64,000 nt of DNA from Gigantopelta aegis (GCF_016097555.1 NC_054704.1:49876594-49940593); one strand, 5' to 3'. Shown: positions 52,148-64,000, counted from the first letter of the stretch. Translations and numbers: made by a program. The notes: a model not told the origin generated them from the sequence alone.

Positions 52148-54660
52148 CAGATCTTTTGTTCCTTAACCACATGTTCTGTTGTAAGGTCTCGATAAGAAAG
52201 GTGACAGGTACGCGAGTGTTCCGTTATTGACAAGTTATATAAATAGGCCTACACCGTACATAGCTTATGGCGTTTATGTCTCGCTGTAGGCTACATGGAA
52301 TAAAACCAGAGTCGTCATACAGTTTTTAATGAGACGTATCTTTACCGCTGCACATACTATCTGAATAGCATCTAGCTGTATTCGAGTTGTTGGGATATTC
52401 CATACTACATCTGATTAATAATAATAACCCCCGAAAGAATAAAAGATCTGTATATTTGTGTCAAGGTGGATCGAGATATTACTCTACTTGATTTTTCGAT
52501 AATAGTATTTTGGCCCGTTTCTTGAAATGTAATTACTAAGGTTTAATTACTTTTCAGGTATTTGGATGGACTGGACCGGTTTTAGTTGTTGTTTTTGTTT
52601 GTTTGTTGTTGTTTTTGTTTTGTTTTTTGGGGGGAGGGGGCACTACACTTCACTAACCATTGATCTGCCCAATTACTAATTTTATATAAATCACGATCTC
52701 AGTAATTCAAAAGTATAAGCTTCAATTATTACCTGAAGTTACGTTTAGACAAATAACTAGAAAATCAAAACAAACGTTTACCTCTGATGCCAATCGTAAC
52801 ACATTTATATAATAAACTCTTAAGCTTATGCCACAGCCTACCAAATGGTTTACTTATATCACAGAAGACCGACTGTACCTATTTTCCTTCATCCAGAGTT
52901 AGTTATTAGATTATTAAAATCCAATAACTGGTTTACTGTAGAATCTCCAGGAATGAAGCCCAATTGATATTTAGTTAATATGTCATTATCCTTCAAAATA
53001 TTAAACACATATTTAAATACATATATTTCTCAAAAAGCTTAAATACGTTAAGATCCAGTTGATTTGTTTGTATTGATACATGTTAAAATATATTTTTACC
53101 GTGTTCTGTAATTGAAAACATCCGCTTGGCATAAGTTAAAGTCACGAAGTGTTCACTTCATCTGGATGTGCCCAGTTCTGTCCACTATTTAAGAATTTTC
53201 TTTTTAAACGTGGTGTTAGGTGAATGGGTAATACTGACCGACCGACTCACTCCAGCAAATATTTTTATTTATTGTAATTAAAGAGGACACTCAAATGTCC
53301 ATATGTCTATCAAAATGAGGAAAATACATACAGAAAAAGGTGGGTGTGCTTATAAAATGAGGAAATACGACAAGGGAAGAGAAACGTCAAGTTGTGGGGA
53401 GTTTGACTTGTTGATTTGTGTTCACAGTGTTATCAATCATGTCTTTGTATCATCTCTATTTCTTTTGATTATGGTAACTGTTCCCAATAGTTTTGTTTTC
53501 TTTACTCTTGGTTATGTTTAGGTTGTCTGTAACTTTACATTTCATTAAAATTGTTTTTCAAAAAATAAAAATCATGTTTGAACTTGCCCAGTTGATTTGG
53601 TTTGTTGATAAAATAATGGAGGAATAAAACTGAAGTTATTCGCAATGGAACGTATTGTCAAGTCTATCCTTTGGTATTGCCAGTTTCACTAATAATATCT
53701 GAATAAGGTATTACCAAATGTGAAGTATGTGGCAGTAAAGTATCCATTCACCCCAAATAAAACCATAACAAACAAAAACAAAACACTCATTCAAAACAAA
53801 ACTATTATATATATATAATATTAATAATATTATATATATATATCATGGGTTTTGGTGAGTATAAGCATTTGGTTCTAAAGAATATTAGTATTTGTAAACC
53901 GACAGTTATTCAAATAGGAAGGAAATTGTTATTTAACAACACACACAGCACATTTTATTTACGTTAATAATAATATGGCGTCGGTTATTCAAATAGCTAC
54001 CTTTTGATATATCTCCGCTTCAAATGAGTACAAAACTGGCCTCTATGTATAAAAGTTTACCGTATGTGCGTCAAAAACTAGCATGCATCAGCAGTAAATA
54101 TTGTTAACTGTTTCGGTGAGTGAAATTTTACTGGTATAGCTAACAGCAAAAACTTGCCAACACAAAACTTTTCAGTCTTTTATCAAAACATGTATGTTGT
54201 TCAACAAAACATGTACTTATAATAATTTATACAAATTATTTTAACTAAATATTTGAAGGCAAATTGCAAAATGGAGTCTTCGAGAACTAATGTTATCGGA
54301 CAACTTTTAGGAAAACGAATATAACAATTCTGATGTCTTGCAATCATGTTATATGTTGAGCAAATGAATTGTTATAATGGTAAAATTGTTTGGTTAAAAA
54401 ATATAAGCTGCATTTTGAGTTATAATAAATATATAAACAGATATCCCAAATGATATTTATGTTAAAACATAAGGACCATATATTTTTGGCATGTATCTGT
54501 AAAGAGAGTTGCCAGCAGACACTGTGACAATTGGTTAACTTCAATAACTAGACAGCAATACAGCTGAGAACACACAAATACTTTTTTAAAATTACATTTT
54601 CTTTCAAATGACAGTTAAAATCTGTGAAAATTATAGAAAAAAGGTATTAAAGGGACACGC
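52148..54660. other. AT-rich spacer
   Basis: No credible exon. Contains an (AT)-rich palindrome near 53804-53843 ('tattatatatatataatatt') and an inverted SINE T2 tail fragment at about 53918-53985 ('aaggaaattgttatttaaca', 'acagcacattttatttacg'). Confidence 0.4.
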
Positions 54661-55369
54661 CCTAGTTACGGCTAGTTGTTAACCATTACGGCGTTGTTTT
54701 TCACTATTAAACCCATTTTTTCACAAAACCATGAAATGCATTTTTTTTATTTCTTAAAATGCCGCGCGCACTAGAAAAAACCCCGTTAAGCAAGCGAGGT
54801 CCAATCTGTTTTTAGAGGGAATCTTCCTGTGTAAACGTCACGGACGTTGGTATACCACGTGACCGTTATCATTTTGGTTCGGTTTGTTTTCTCGTGCACG
54901 GTTCGCGCAATCAACATCCGATTTGTTATCGTTTGCTTGTTGTTCATTTGTGAGATATTTCTTCACAGTTCGTGAACATTTTCAGTAACAATAAAGTTCA
55001 GACAAGTAAGTGTCTCAATACAAAACATTACAAACCCTTAAAACCAATAATTTTGCTACGTCTTACAATATCTGGAGAGGAGATACAACCAGGACAGAAC
55101 AGTTGGAACATGTCCAGGAGAGGTGAAAGGAACGCACCCCAAGTCTGTGCGCACTCTGTGAAATTTGTTGTGACGTAGGCATTGTTGTACTTCGATCGAC
55201 CTCTACCGGTGACATCAGAATATTAACTTTCAAAATTATTTCAAGCAATTGGGACATGAGGATTCTCATGGTATTTATCAATATAAAAACGTGATCTAAG
55301 TGTGTTACAGGTTTGTAGATTAACCAAATTATAATTTATTTTCGCTGGATGGAACTAGGGTGTGCGGCT
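54661..55369. mobile_element. TTAA-flanked element, 709 bp, AGGGACACGCCCTAG end
   Basis: Left end 'AGGGACACGCCCTAGTTACG', right end 'aactagggtgtgcggct', with TTAA at 54657-54660 and 55370-55373. The longest member of the AGGGACA group here. Its inside is GC-richer, with 'cacgtgaccg' and a strong donor-like 'acaagtaagt' (55005-55014). It holds no transposase frame that I recognise. Confidence 0.75.
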
Positions 55370-55373
55370 TTAA

Positions 55374-56172
55374 GAAATGTGCTATGTTTATGAGTGGGTC
55401 AAGTTCAGTCTTGCTTCATTTGCTTGTTTTAACTTTATTTTTACGAACATTTCTGTGAATGTGACAGATTTTGTTTACTTTCCCCATGCAAAAGTCAGCA
55501 ATGTTGGAAATCTTCAAATGTATTTACTTTTGCGCACAAATGACACAGTCCACAGACGATAAACCAAAAAACCACAAAACAAACTTAAAAACTTTTTAAT
55601 CTCTGCATCAGGGTTTCTGCCAGAAATTGCTTTTGGGGTACTGACTTTTGCAAGGTGATCGAGGAAAATATCACTTCTACGTTTCTAGCTTGAGTCACCT
55701 CTAGCCCTTCTCTTATTGATATGTTGTAGGGGAGGGCTAGAGAGGACTGTGTGTAATACTTTGGCAATCATTGACGATCAAATGCTTGTCGGCTACTGTG
55801 TCTAAAATAAGTTTTTTTTCTAAATATGATGCCACAGAGCTTTAGTTTGATTATTCTTGAGTCCAGTCATGACATTAAATTTACATGTTGTTAACCAGTA
55901 CCAATGCTACATGAAGAAATCTGACACCTCTATGCCAATTGAACCTGCACTGTAATTTCTTGTGGTGACGTAGAGCAAAGTGTGTGCCTATGTGACACGG
56001 TACTGGTTAACAACATGTAAGTTTAAGTCAAAATAATTTGATGAAGTGTTCTGCAGTTGCTCATCCAGAGCTAGTTTTGAAAGCTCACAGTAACATCCTA
56101 ATTTATTATCTGATGTAAAGATCTGTACAGGATCAACATTTACATATATGTTTATATTAAATTTATTTTTAG
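55374..56172. other. Spacer upstream of the CCDC138-like gene
   Basis: No exon recognised. 'catgttgttaaccagtacc' (about 55885) has an inverted counterpart 'ggtactggttaacaacatg' (about 56000), a hairpin of about 130 bases. The gene's promoter or 5' UTR exon probably lies here or further left, but cannot be fixed. Confidence 0.35.
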
Positions 56173-56189
56173 ATCTCGAGTGAGGAAGG

Positions 56190-59100
56190 ATGCTTTCAAG
56201 TGACAGTGATATAGGTCAGTGTAAGTGAAGTCTGAGTTTACTGTCAACTCTGGTGCTACCTGCGTGTGTCTGTCAATCAGTCTGACCAAATCCAATTTTG
56301 TTCAGTATCACATCACAATTCACTATGCAAATTTCAGAGGTCGCTACACAATTCCAAAACATTAAATGATAGTTGATACTCAATTTTCAACTGATCACCA
56401 ACTGTCGCAAATCAAAATTTTCACAAGAAAATGTTCCCTGAATATTATTGAGTGACCAGATGATCTTTTAGAATGTGAACCAAACCTTGTCATGAAAACA
56501 ACTCAGGGCATTTATTAATAGCTCCCCTAGCATAGATTATGAGAAGCCATTTAAAATATTACTATATTGATGCCATATAATAAAATAGATAAAGATCACT
56601 CTCCTTGAACTAGTCTCATGGCAGTGATGGGGAGCAAGAATGATTTCTCCCCCTTAAATGGCAAGATCTGGTCGATGGTCAACTACACACGGAACACGTG
56701 TTACCTATAGTGAAGAATGTCATCTGCTTTGTGGAAACTGGATTTATATTTTATTGATTGGTTTATTATACCAAATAGATCTCTAGTTAGTGCTAGTAGG
56801 GACAAATGAACACAAGAATAATCAAATATAGTTATGATAGAACATGGAATAAACCAATTTATAAAATATTTTATTCTTTGTGCAGCAGACACCATTCTTT
56901 TTAATTATAAAAACGTGTATTTTGACACAAAAAAATGTTCAAATTACACATGAAAATATAATTTGTTTTAATCAGAATCCTTTTCCTTCTCTTTTTTTCA
57001 CATAAAGTTAAATTGATTTTACTGTTAAAAAAAATACACTTTTAGTAATCCATATAAATAAATGTTTTGTTTTCCATCAAATAGTATAACCTACATGCAA
57101 CTACATATTCACTTAAATTGTGTAAGGGACAATACCGGTACTTATTAATTAATTATGTGCATGCATGTATGTCTATTTTCTTGTAGATTCCAAGTATTAT
57201 AATTATTACTTTATTTCTCTCAGATTCAGTGGTAACTCCTATTGAGGCATCTCTGTATGATCGCCATGGACAGGTTTTTGAATCAGACAGTTACTCTGAA
57301 GCTTTCTCACAGGACATGATGGATAGGAATTACAACAAACACCAGGATAGACAGAAAACCAAGAGCAGACAACTCCATCAGCTGGATTCATATAGCGGTG
57401 AGCTATTTTAAGATATAAAGTGATTTAACTACATCCCAAGAGATAACTTGATCAGGGTTGGAATTCTCCTCGGATCCGCTGTTTTCCTCTCATGGAACAT
57501 TGTGTTTCCTCGCATTTTAATCGTCCTTTCCTCTAAAATGTGTCGGATGGCACAGATTTTAACCTAGAATTTCAAGAATTTCCGGGACCCCTCTAGATTT
57601 CCTCTTTTTTTTACAGTTCACCAATTCCCACCCCTGTTTGATAGTTAGAGGTACCATATTATTTACATGTTTGATACACATGTATATAAACATTAAAGCT
57701 GAAACCTGTTTCATTGAATGGCCAAACTGTATACTACTAGCTGTCTCTCAAATAATTAAATGATGAGTAATTTTCCCAGTGACAGTTATGAATTATATTT
57801 CATGATCAGATGACAGTTAACTGAAAGCATTGTAATTAACAACAACAAAATATTTTGCTTTAAATACAGATGTAGGGTTTTTTGGTTTGTTTGTTTTCTA
57901 TTTCTGTTTACAACACTGTGTTGCATTGTTGTCTTGCATTTTATGATGTATTAGATTAAATTTTAAATTCGTTAAAAAAAATGATGTGTTTGCCTGATAC
58001 AAAATACCTTGGTGTATATTTTAGATTGTTGAGCACGAGTCATTTGAATGATATTCTGTAGTTGACGTTTGAACTGTGGTGCTTTTAAATTAGTATTGTT
58101 CTGTCAAAATGTAATCATTTTGAAATAATTTACCTTTTCTAAAACAACATTGATTTTATTTTAGAGGTTCAAAATCTAACACAAGATGATATGCAAGAAA
58201 TATATCAGGAACTTCAAGCGATTAGTCAAAAACTTAAAGTAAGTATATATACATGTATATGTATGAATTATAGATATTAAAAGGACATGGTCTGCAGCTT
58301 TTCTCAACTTTATTAAGAAAATGATTCAACATTATTAAAAGCTAAATCACTATATTTTCAAATGTTTTTTTTGCACATTTTTGTACAGTACATTCCTGTC
58401 CATGTCAGTTTTATACATTTTCACAGCCAAACTCCAGCCCCACTCACAAAAGTCTTCCAGCATTTTCTCATCTCATTTGGACACAATTGTCCATGTGATG
58501 TACCCAATAGGTGCTTTTGTTGACGATTGTTAAATGTTTTACAATATGATTGTTAACCCTGCTAAATTTCGTTCTGTAAATTCTTAGTGTACTCTAAATT
58601 TTTCATCTAACCGTGGCTAAATTGTTGCCCATTACCAACTCGGTCACCAACCCTTTCCCTTGTTTCTCTAGTGTTTTTGATCAAATCTTAGTCAATACAC
58701 TTTTATATAAAGGGTATATGCTGTCTACTTTTACTACGTGCCTTTTACCAAGTCGTAATATGAAATGGCTGTTTTGAGTTATTGGAGATTATTGTGTTTA
58801 GGAAGAGAATCACTTGCTTCACGAGAGAGAACTGAAGGTGAAGGAAAGAGAGCGCATGATCAGCATCACCCGTTCCAATATTCAAACAATCACAGATCAT
58901 GAAGTGAAAAACAAATGGCAGAGACTTGAACAGGTAAACGCCCAACATAAACAATAACTGATTTCATTCACAGTGTTCTGAACTGACGTTCATTGAACCT
59001 GATATCAGGTATGTTTTGGAGACTCACAACTACAGTTTTGTCATTAAACTTGGTATTTGATATTACAGAATTTCTGTATCTTTTTCTCCTTTAAATTAAC

Positions 59101-61574
59101 TGACCCTTGTTTCTTAAGTACATAACTCTTCTTTTTGACATAAAATATATTTGAGCAACTACAAACAACAGGCCCAGTGATTTTAAAACTGTTAAAAAGA
59201 AAGAAGAAGTCTGGACTCGTGTCTTTAATAAAGGCTGTTCTATATGTTATTCTGAATGTCAAAATGTACATAGCTATAAATTTTGTAGTCCTTGTGTTGT
59301 TACTATTACAAAAATATGAGCCTCAGTGGTGGCAGCATGCTTTTACCCGTTGCATTCTAGCCCAAGGCCCTGTTCCACGAAGCGATCTTAGCCCTAAGAT
59401 TATGTTACGGGCATAGCTATGCTATGCACTTAAGTTGATCTTAGGGCTAAGATCGCTTCGTGGAATGGGGTGCAGGCCTTGTGTTATAAAAGGCATGTAT
59501 GGGAAACCTTCCTAGATAAACATTTTCTATGCGGGCAATATCTCTCTCTCTCTCTCTCTCTCTTCCCCCCCTCCACTGTTGACAACATGTTGTGTTCTAA
59601 CAATAAAGCTTACTGCTGATGTTTAACTCTCTCCTCCATCACCCCCAAAAATGTATCTATTATGTATCGCCCCTGCGCATGCTGTAACCTCACTGTGGTG
59701 CAGAGGTGTAACATTCTCTTTGAGAATGGCCAATACAGCACAAATTGAAGTTTAGAGTAAAAGTCAGTATCTATCTGTGATATTTGTATTTGTATTTTTG
59801 CACAGTTCTTTACACTGTTTTTATTTATATCTTGAATTTTTCTGTTGATGTTGATCATCATCTTGTTTGTTTCCATTACCATAGTTTGACACCCAATAGC
59901 CGATGTATTTTTCGTGCTGGGGTGTCGTTAAACATTCATTCATTCTATTATGTATCGCTTTTAATTATTTTTTTTTTTTTTTTTTTTTTTTCAGAAGCAT
60001 CAAGAAGAAATCGTTAGGTTAGAACAAGCCTTGAAGGAGAAGACCAAAGAAAACAAACGCCTGAAGGAAAACTTTGAAACCCTAAAGCAGGCGAATGACA
60101 GTTGTAAAAAAGAAGTAAGCTTATATTCTTACATGAAAAAAATACTCAATTCACTACTTCTATGAAGGATTCACCGTAACCTTATTTCAAGTCATATAAT
60201 TTAATTAGATATAAGGGCCTAATACAATCGATCTAGGATTGATCCCCTTTAGTGGACTCACTGATGTCTCATTCTTGTTCCAGCCAGTGCTCTACGGTTG
60301 ATGTAACAAAGACATTGGTATATACCGACTTTGATATGGCTCAAATAAATTATTTCTTGCTGTTCATTGAAAATAGATTGACGGCATTGGGTTTCCTCAT
60401 TATCTGTGTGGTCTGATACCATATAATGATAGATAATGTATGCTGGAATGAGTCGTTAAATAAAACATTTTTTCTTTCGAATTAGATATAAAATTACCTG
60501 TATTAAATCAGTTACCTATATTGATGGTTAAAGTTAAAGTTTGTTTTGTTTAACGACACCACTAGAGCACCTTGATTTATTAATCATTGGCTATTGGATG
60601 TAATTCTGACATATGGTCTTAGAGAAGAAACCCACTACATGTTTCTATTAGTAGCAAGGGATCTTTTATATGCACCATCCTACATACAGGATCACACATA
60701 CCACAGCCTTTGATATACCAATTGTGGTCACAAGCTGAAAGAAAATTAGCTCAATGGGGGTCAATCCCAGACTGACAGATCATCAAGCGAGTGCTTTATC
60801 AGTGGGCTACATTTCGCCCCTATATGAATGGCTTCGTATTACCTTTGTTTGTATTTGGTTCAGTGTTCAATGCTTTTGCAGGAATAAGAGGGGGAATTCG
60901 GTCCATTGTTAATTTTCTGTGTTTTTTAGCTACTGTTTATAGAAATGAAAAATGTATATGCCTCCTTATTTTTCATTTATTAAAAAAATAAAAAAATAAA
61001 TGTCAATTGTGAAATGGTGATTTTTGTTTTACAGCTAGAAGAATTGTATGCACAGTACTCAAAGTTGGAGAAACATGCTAATGGAGCTCAGAATAGACTG
61101 AAAAATCTTCAGGTAAAATTACACTTCATAACATAACAAAAATGTCTATCTTCATTGCTACAACTCTCCGTTCTACCCAATAGAAATTTACAATAAAACA
61201 AATACAGTATGAAATGTGTTATAATAGTATTAACATATGTATATTGCAGATCACCATGTAATTGTATTAAGCATCGTATGTGACTACTTCCATGCACACA
61301 ATTGTATTTGGGGCCTGAGGCTTTTTACTGAGTCTGTCTGACTAATGGTATTGGTTTTGTTTTTCAGAGAAAATGCGACTCTGACTAATGGTATTTTTGT
61401 TTTTCAGAGTATGTTTGACTAATGGTATTGATTTGTTTTGTTTATCAGAGAAAGTACGAGTATGACTCAAGGCAGCGTGAAGTCACTGCATTTGAATCTT
61501 CTCTGGAAGGCATGTCCAAGCCAAATAAACCTCACAAAGATGTCGACAGGCCTAAAAGTCGTCCAGTTGTTAAA
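56190..61574 (+). CDS. CCDC138: Coiled-coil protein resembling CCDC138, 5' part; continues past the window
   Basis: Seven coding exons: 56190-56214 (exon body from 56173), 57224-57397, 58165-58238, 58802-58933, 59995-60114, 61035-61112, 61449-61574, giving 243 codons ending at a phase-0 donor (gtatgt). The ATG at 56190 has an in-frame TGA nine bases upstream in the same exon, which supports it as the start. Residues 1-75 are polar and probably disordered. From about 76 a coiled coil begins ('DMQEIYQELQAISQKLK', 'LLHERELKVKERERMI', 'EEIVRLEQALKEKTKENKRL', 'RLKNLQRKYEYDSRQ'). The QEIYQEL, LKEKTKENKR and RLxNLQRKYE blocks are, from memory, those of CCDC138, a poorly studied protein reported in centrosome/centriolar-satellite proteomes. 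The C-terminal half should lie to the right. The acceptor of the last visible exon is triplicated. Confidence 0.8.
59366..59475. mobile_element. Near-perfect foldback MITE
   Basis: 'cctgttccacgaagcgatct' plus 'tagccctaag' is mirrored by 'cttagggctaagatcgcttc' plus 'gtggaatgggg'. The loop carries 'catagctatgctatg', itself palindromic. Intron of the CCDC138-like gene. Confidence 0.85.
59539..59562. repeat. (TC)n microsatellite
   Basis: About 12 TC units. Confidence 0.9.
59625..59946 (+). repeat. Family D repeat, uninterrupted copy
   Basis: 'ctgtaacctcactgtggtgc', 'gagaatggccaatacagcac', 'ttctttacactgtttttatt' and the end 'cgtgctggggtgtcgttaaa' followed by CATT units. Same family as 50505 (reverse) and 24955. 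It ends about 20 bases before the poly-T tract of the exon at 59995. Confidence 0.85.
60195..60478 (+). repeat. SINE, diverged head B and tail T2
   Basis: 'atctaggattgatccccttt' (box B), 'ccagccagtgctctacggtt', and tail 'ggaatgagtcgttaaataaa'. Confidence 0.7.
60528..60822 (-). repeat. tRNA-headed SINE (head B, tail T1), full length, inverted
   Basis: Tail 'tttaacgacaccactagagc', body 'gtagcaagggatcttttata', and an inverted head with 'gtgctttatcagtgggctac'. Opposite in orientation to the SINE ending 50 bases earlier. Confidence 0.88.
61340..61450 (+). repeat. Triplicated splice-acceptor segment
   Basis: A segment of about 40 bases with 'gactaatggtatt', a T-rich tract and 'cagag' occurs three times. 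AG ends fall at 61367, 61407 and 61448; only the last joins the coiled-coil frame smoothly. Confidence 0.75.
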
Positions 61575-61957
61575 GTATGTTATCAATTTCTTTATTTTTG
61601 TTCTTTGTTTTGTAAAACCTATCAAAACTTTAGAATGAAAACAGTAGTTTATGAATTTAGGTTGAATCACTGCAAGTCACCTTAGTTGTTCATTTCACTG
61701 AATCTAAATTTATAATACTATTGATCAATTTAATTGCATTTTAGGTATTAATAATCATATATATTGGATTCTGAAAGTTGTTTATGAGATAGCGTATTCT
61801 TCGTATTAGATGATTCAGTCACTTAAAGTTAAATGATTGCTGACGTAGGTTTGGCTTTACTTTTTGTCTTGCCTTTACGGAGTAAAAGGCAACCTATTGG
61901 TATTACTTTTCCAGCAGTGGCAATGGCATCAATTTTTTCATTATAGTTACACAGTTA

Positions 61958-63286
61958 CAGGGGACAATATTTCGAAATCTGAGGTAATCGGAAGTCGGTT
62001 CACATGGTTTTTACCTAGGTAACCAATTGTTCGGTTACGTGAATTATATTTGCGTAACCCATGGGTTATCTGATCGGTTACCTCAAAATTACGTTGAAAT
62101 TATATTTTAAATAGATAGTTTTTAGCTGAAACATAAAGTTAAAACAAATACAAAAGAAAACATTTAAAAAAGAAAAGAAAAAAAAAGTCTTTAATGCTTG
62201 CTAAAGTTAACACTATTATAAAAGAACTGAATATTAGCCCCAGTACTGAAACAAAATACAGGGGCGTAGCCAGAAATATTCTTTACCTCAAAATTACGTT
62301 GAAATTATATTTTAAATACATAGTTTTTAGCTGAAACATAAAGTTAAAACAAATACAAAAGAAAACATTTAAAAAAGAAAAGAAAAAAAAAGTCTTTAAT
62401 GCTTGCTAAAGTTAACATTATTATAAAAGAACTGAATATTAGCCCCAGTACTGAAACAAAATACAGGGGCGTAGCCAGAAATATTCTTAGAATTACGCAC
62501 GCCATAGGCGTGCCCGAGCGGGGGGATTCGGCCACACACACACACACCGTGAAAATTTTAAAAGTCAGGACGACTGCAGATGCATTTTTTAAAATCTTTT
62601 TTCGAGTCAATTTTAAGAGGTCTATTTTATAGAACAATTACAGACAGCCTCGACCTATTCCCGGAATTTGTTTTTGCATTACGCACGTGCGTAATGGGCG
62701 CTACGCCTTTGAAATAGATAAATACTTATTTGTAGGGATTCCTTTTTGCGATTTGCGGTGGCTATGCTACTTTCACTTCATCGATGGTACTTATATACTA
62801 CAGTGACGTTCCAAATGTTTGGGGTTTTTTAAAGCTCATTATGCGATGTTAGTATTTTTCAATTTTTGTGACACTTTTGGATTCCTGTTTACGTTAAAAC
62901 TGTTTTTAACATATGTAAAATTATAGCCAATCCAATACTATGTCTACATATATTCCTTTAGAGATAAAATAGCAGCAGAAAATTTAGCCGTCCGAGCACA
63001 TTTCTTTAAAACTGTTTTAAAACTAGACTGGTCGCAAGTTACAACTGTTCCAATATAACGTTTACTGGTTTGCTGCGCATCAAGTATCTAAAAATCGTCT
63101 AAAACATTTGTCGGAATACCAGTAGTATGTCTGCATGAATAAACTTCCTGTAATCGTGAAGTTTGCAAGTTTTAATTTCTGAACGTTTACAGGTCATGGC
63201 GTAACCGATTTGCGGTTCTCGTAAATTTAATTTTGCGTAACCGACACACAAACAGAACGGCGGTTCGCTTGAAATATTGTGCCTTG
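61958..63286. mobile_element. 1.3-kb element with CAGGGGACAATATTTC ends and 6-bp duplication
   Basis: Left 'CAGGGGACAATATTTC', right 'GAAATATTGTGCCTTG'; CAGTTA flanks at 61952-61957 and 63287-63292. Inside are a 205-base tandem duplication (62079-62488) and a nested 'aggggcgtagcc' / 'ggcgctacgcct'-ended unit up to about 62708. No transposase frame seen. Relative of 12333. Confidence 0.78.
62079..62488 (+). repeat. 205-base tandem duplication
   Basis: Two consecutive copies starting 'tacctcaaaattacgttgaa' and ending 'gccagaaatattctt' differ at only two positions by eye (tagatag/tacatag, aacacta/aacatta). A recent event. Confidence 0.9.
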
Positions 63287-63442
63287 CAGTTAGATCTGTT
63301 TGTCACTAACTATTAGTCCTAGGTCAATGAAAATTGGTATATGGTTGCACCTATGGATGTTTATCACAGTGCATATGAAAAGAATTAAAAATTAAATAAT
63401 AATTTCACAATTTTAATTAAAATACTTTTATATTTAGCGTAA

Positions 63443-63810
63443 AGGGACAGACCCTAGTTTTAACCCGTGAAAATTAATACTACGTTTAGTGAATCTACAA
63501 ACCTGTAACACATTTGGATAATGTTACAATTGAGTGAAACATGAGTGTGACTTTGAAATGGTGAAATACCCTCTAAAAATAGACTAAAACTCGACTCTAT
63601 AACTAACTTCTCAAACACACATGCGTTTTTAAAAATATGAGAAATGCATTTTGTGATATTAAAAACACCAAAATGACCAAAAACACTTTGAATGTGCGGA
63701 AATGGATAATCAAAACAAAACAAATCTAAGTAAAGTATGATTTCAGTTATCAAAAACTGCTCTAATAGTTAAAAATATGCCTTAATGTTTAAAATCTAGG
63801 GTATGTCCCT
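63443..63810. mobile_element. AGGGACA-ended MITE flanked by GTAA
   Basis: Ends 'AGGGACAGACCCTAGTTTTA' and 'aaaatctagggtatgtccct'. The four flanking bases are GTAA on both sides (63439-63442, 63811-63814). Inside matches 10753 ('aaatgcattttgtgatatta'). Confidence 0.8.
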
Positions 63811-64000
63811 GTAATGTTAACGTTTTGCATTTTGCTTCATTTCTTACAAACTATAGAACCTATATCGATTGTTTCTTTAATATGCATTGATATAAACAGC
63901 TATAGATGCAACCATTAACGACACTGAATACGTTTATGGAGACATTTAATTCTGCAGAATTCTTGTTAGTCACTTATTTTTTATTTGTATTGTTTGATTT

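Noticed and set aside
53303-53521. 72-aa open frame
   Set aside because: No splice partners, no family resemblance and AT-rich composition like the neighbouring spacer.
55005-55014. Strong donor-like 'acaagtaagt' as a 5' UTR exon of the CCDC138-like gene
   Set aside because: It lies in a TTAA-flanked mobile element and nothing else supports an exon there; it remains possible but unsupported.
62283-62708. Possible CRISPR-like or satellite array
   Set aside because: Only two tandem copies of a 205-base unit, no spacers; a simple duplication in a transposon.

Overview
The window is nuclear DNA from an animal. The genes are split by GT-AG introns, introns and spacers are AT-rich, and interspersed repeats are very dense. 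Two tRNA-headed SINE groups recur throughout, together with short foldback DNA transposons and microsatellites. This repeat set looks molluscan and most likely gastropod; that is a judgement from repeat style, not from a search. I see no bacterial, organellar or integrated viral sequence.

Four protein-coding genes, all on the + strand, could be rebuilt exon by exon with every splice phase closing. (1) FARSA, cytosolic phenylalanyl-tRNA synthetase alpha subunit: 13 coding exons, 3262-17673, 494 aa. (2) GCDH, mitochondrial glutaryl-CoA dehydrogenase: 11 coding exons including a 24-nt microexon, 21402-30341, 437 aa. (3) PRXL2C (AAED1), a thioredoxin-fold peroxiredoxin-like protein: 7 coding exons, 35344-45205, 228 aa; both cysteines of the usual CxxC are replaced. 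(4) The 5' part of a coiled-coil gene resembling CCDC138, from 56190 to its last visible exon at 61574, running off the right side. The four are unrelated in pathway (translation, lysine/tryptophan catabolism, redox-like, coiled-coil/centrosomal), so this is ordinary housekeeping synteny and not a cluster.

Layout: 1-3060 is repeat-filled spacer; 3060-17673 FARSA; 17674-21401 spacer with two decayed mariner relics; 21402-30341 GCDH; 30342-35343 spacer with small transposons and foldbacks; 35344-45205 PRXL2C, whose introns hold a large nested foldback element, one arm of a Mutator-like element and a dead Tc1-like transposon; 45206-56172 spacer with a strikingly palindromic GGCGTTATAACGCC-type mosaic; 56173 onward the coiled-coil gene.

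The less ordinary content is the mobile DNA. Target duplications can be read directly for several families: 9 bp for a 1.8-kb long-armed foldback, 6 bp for two copies of one family, TTAA for an AGGGACA-ended family, and 5 bp (checked against an empty site) for a 187-bp element. SINEs mix two heads and two tails. No new multi-gene system was found; the best leads are the cysteine-less PRXL2C, the palindromic mosaic, the 6-bp-duplication family and a triplicated splice acceptor in the CCDC138-like gene.
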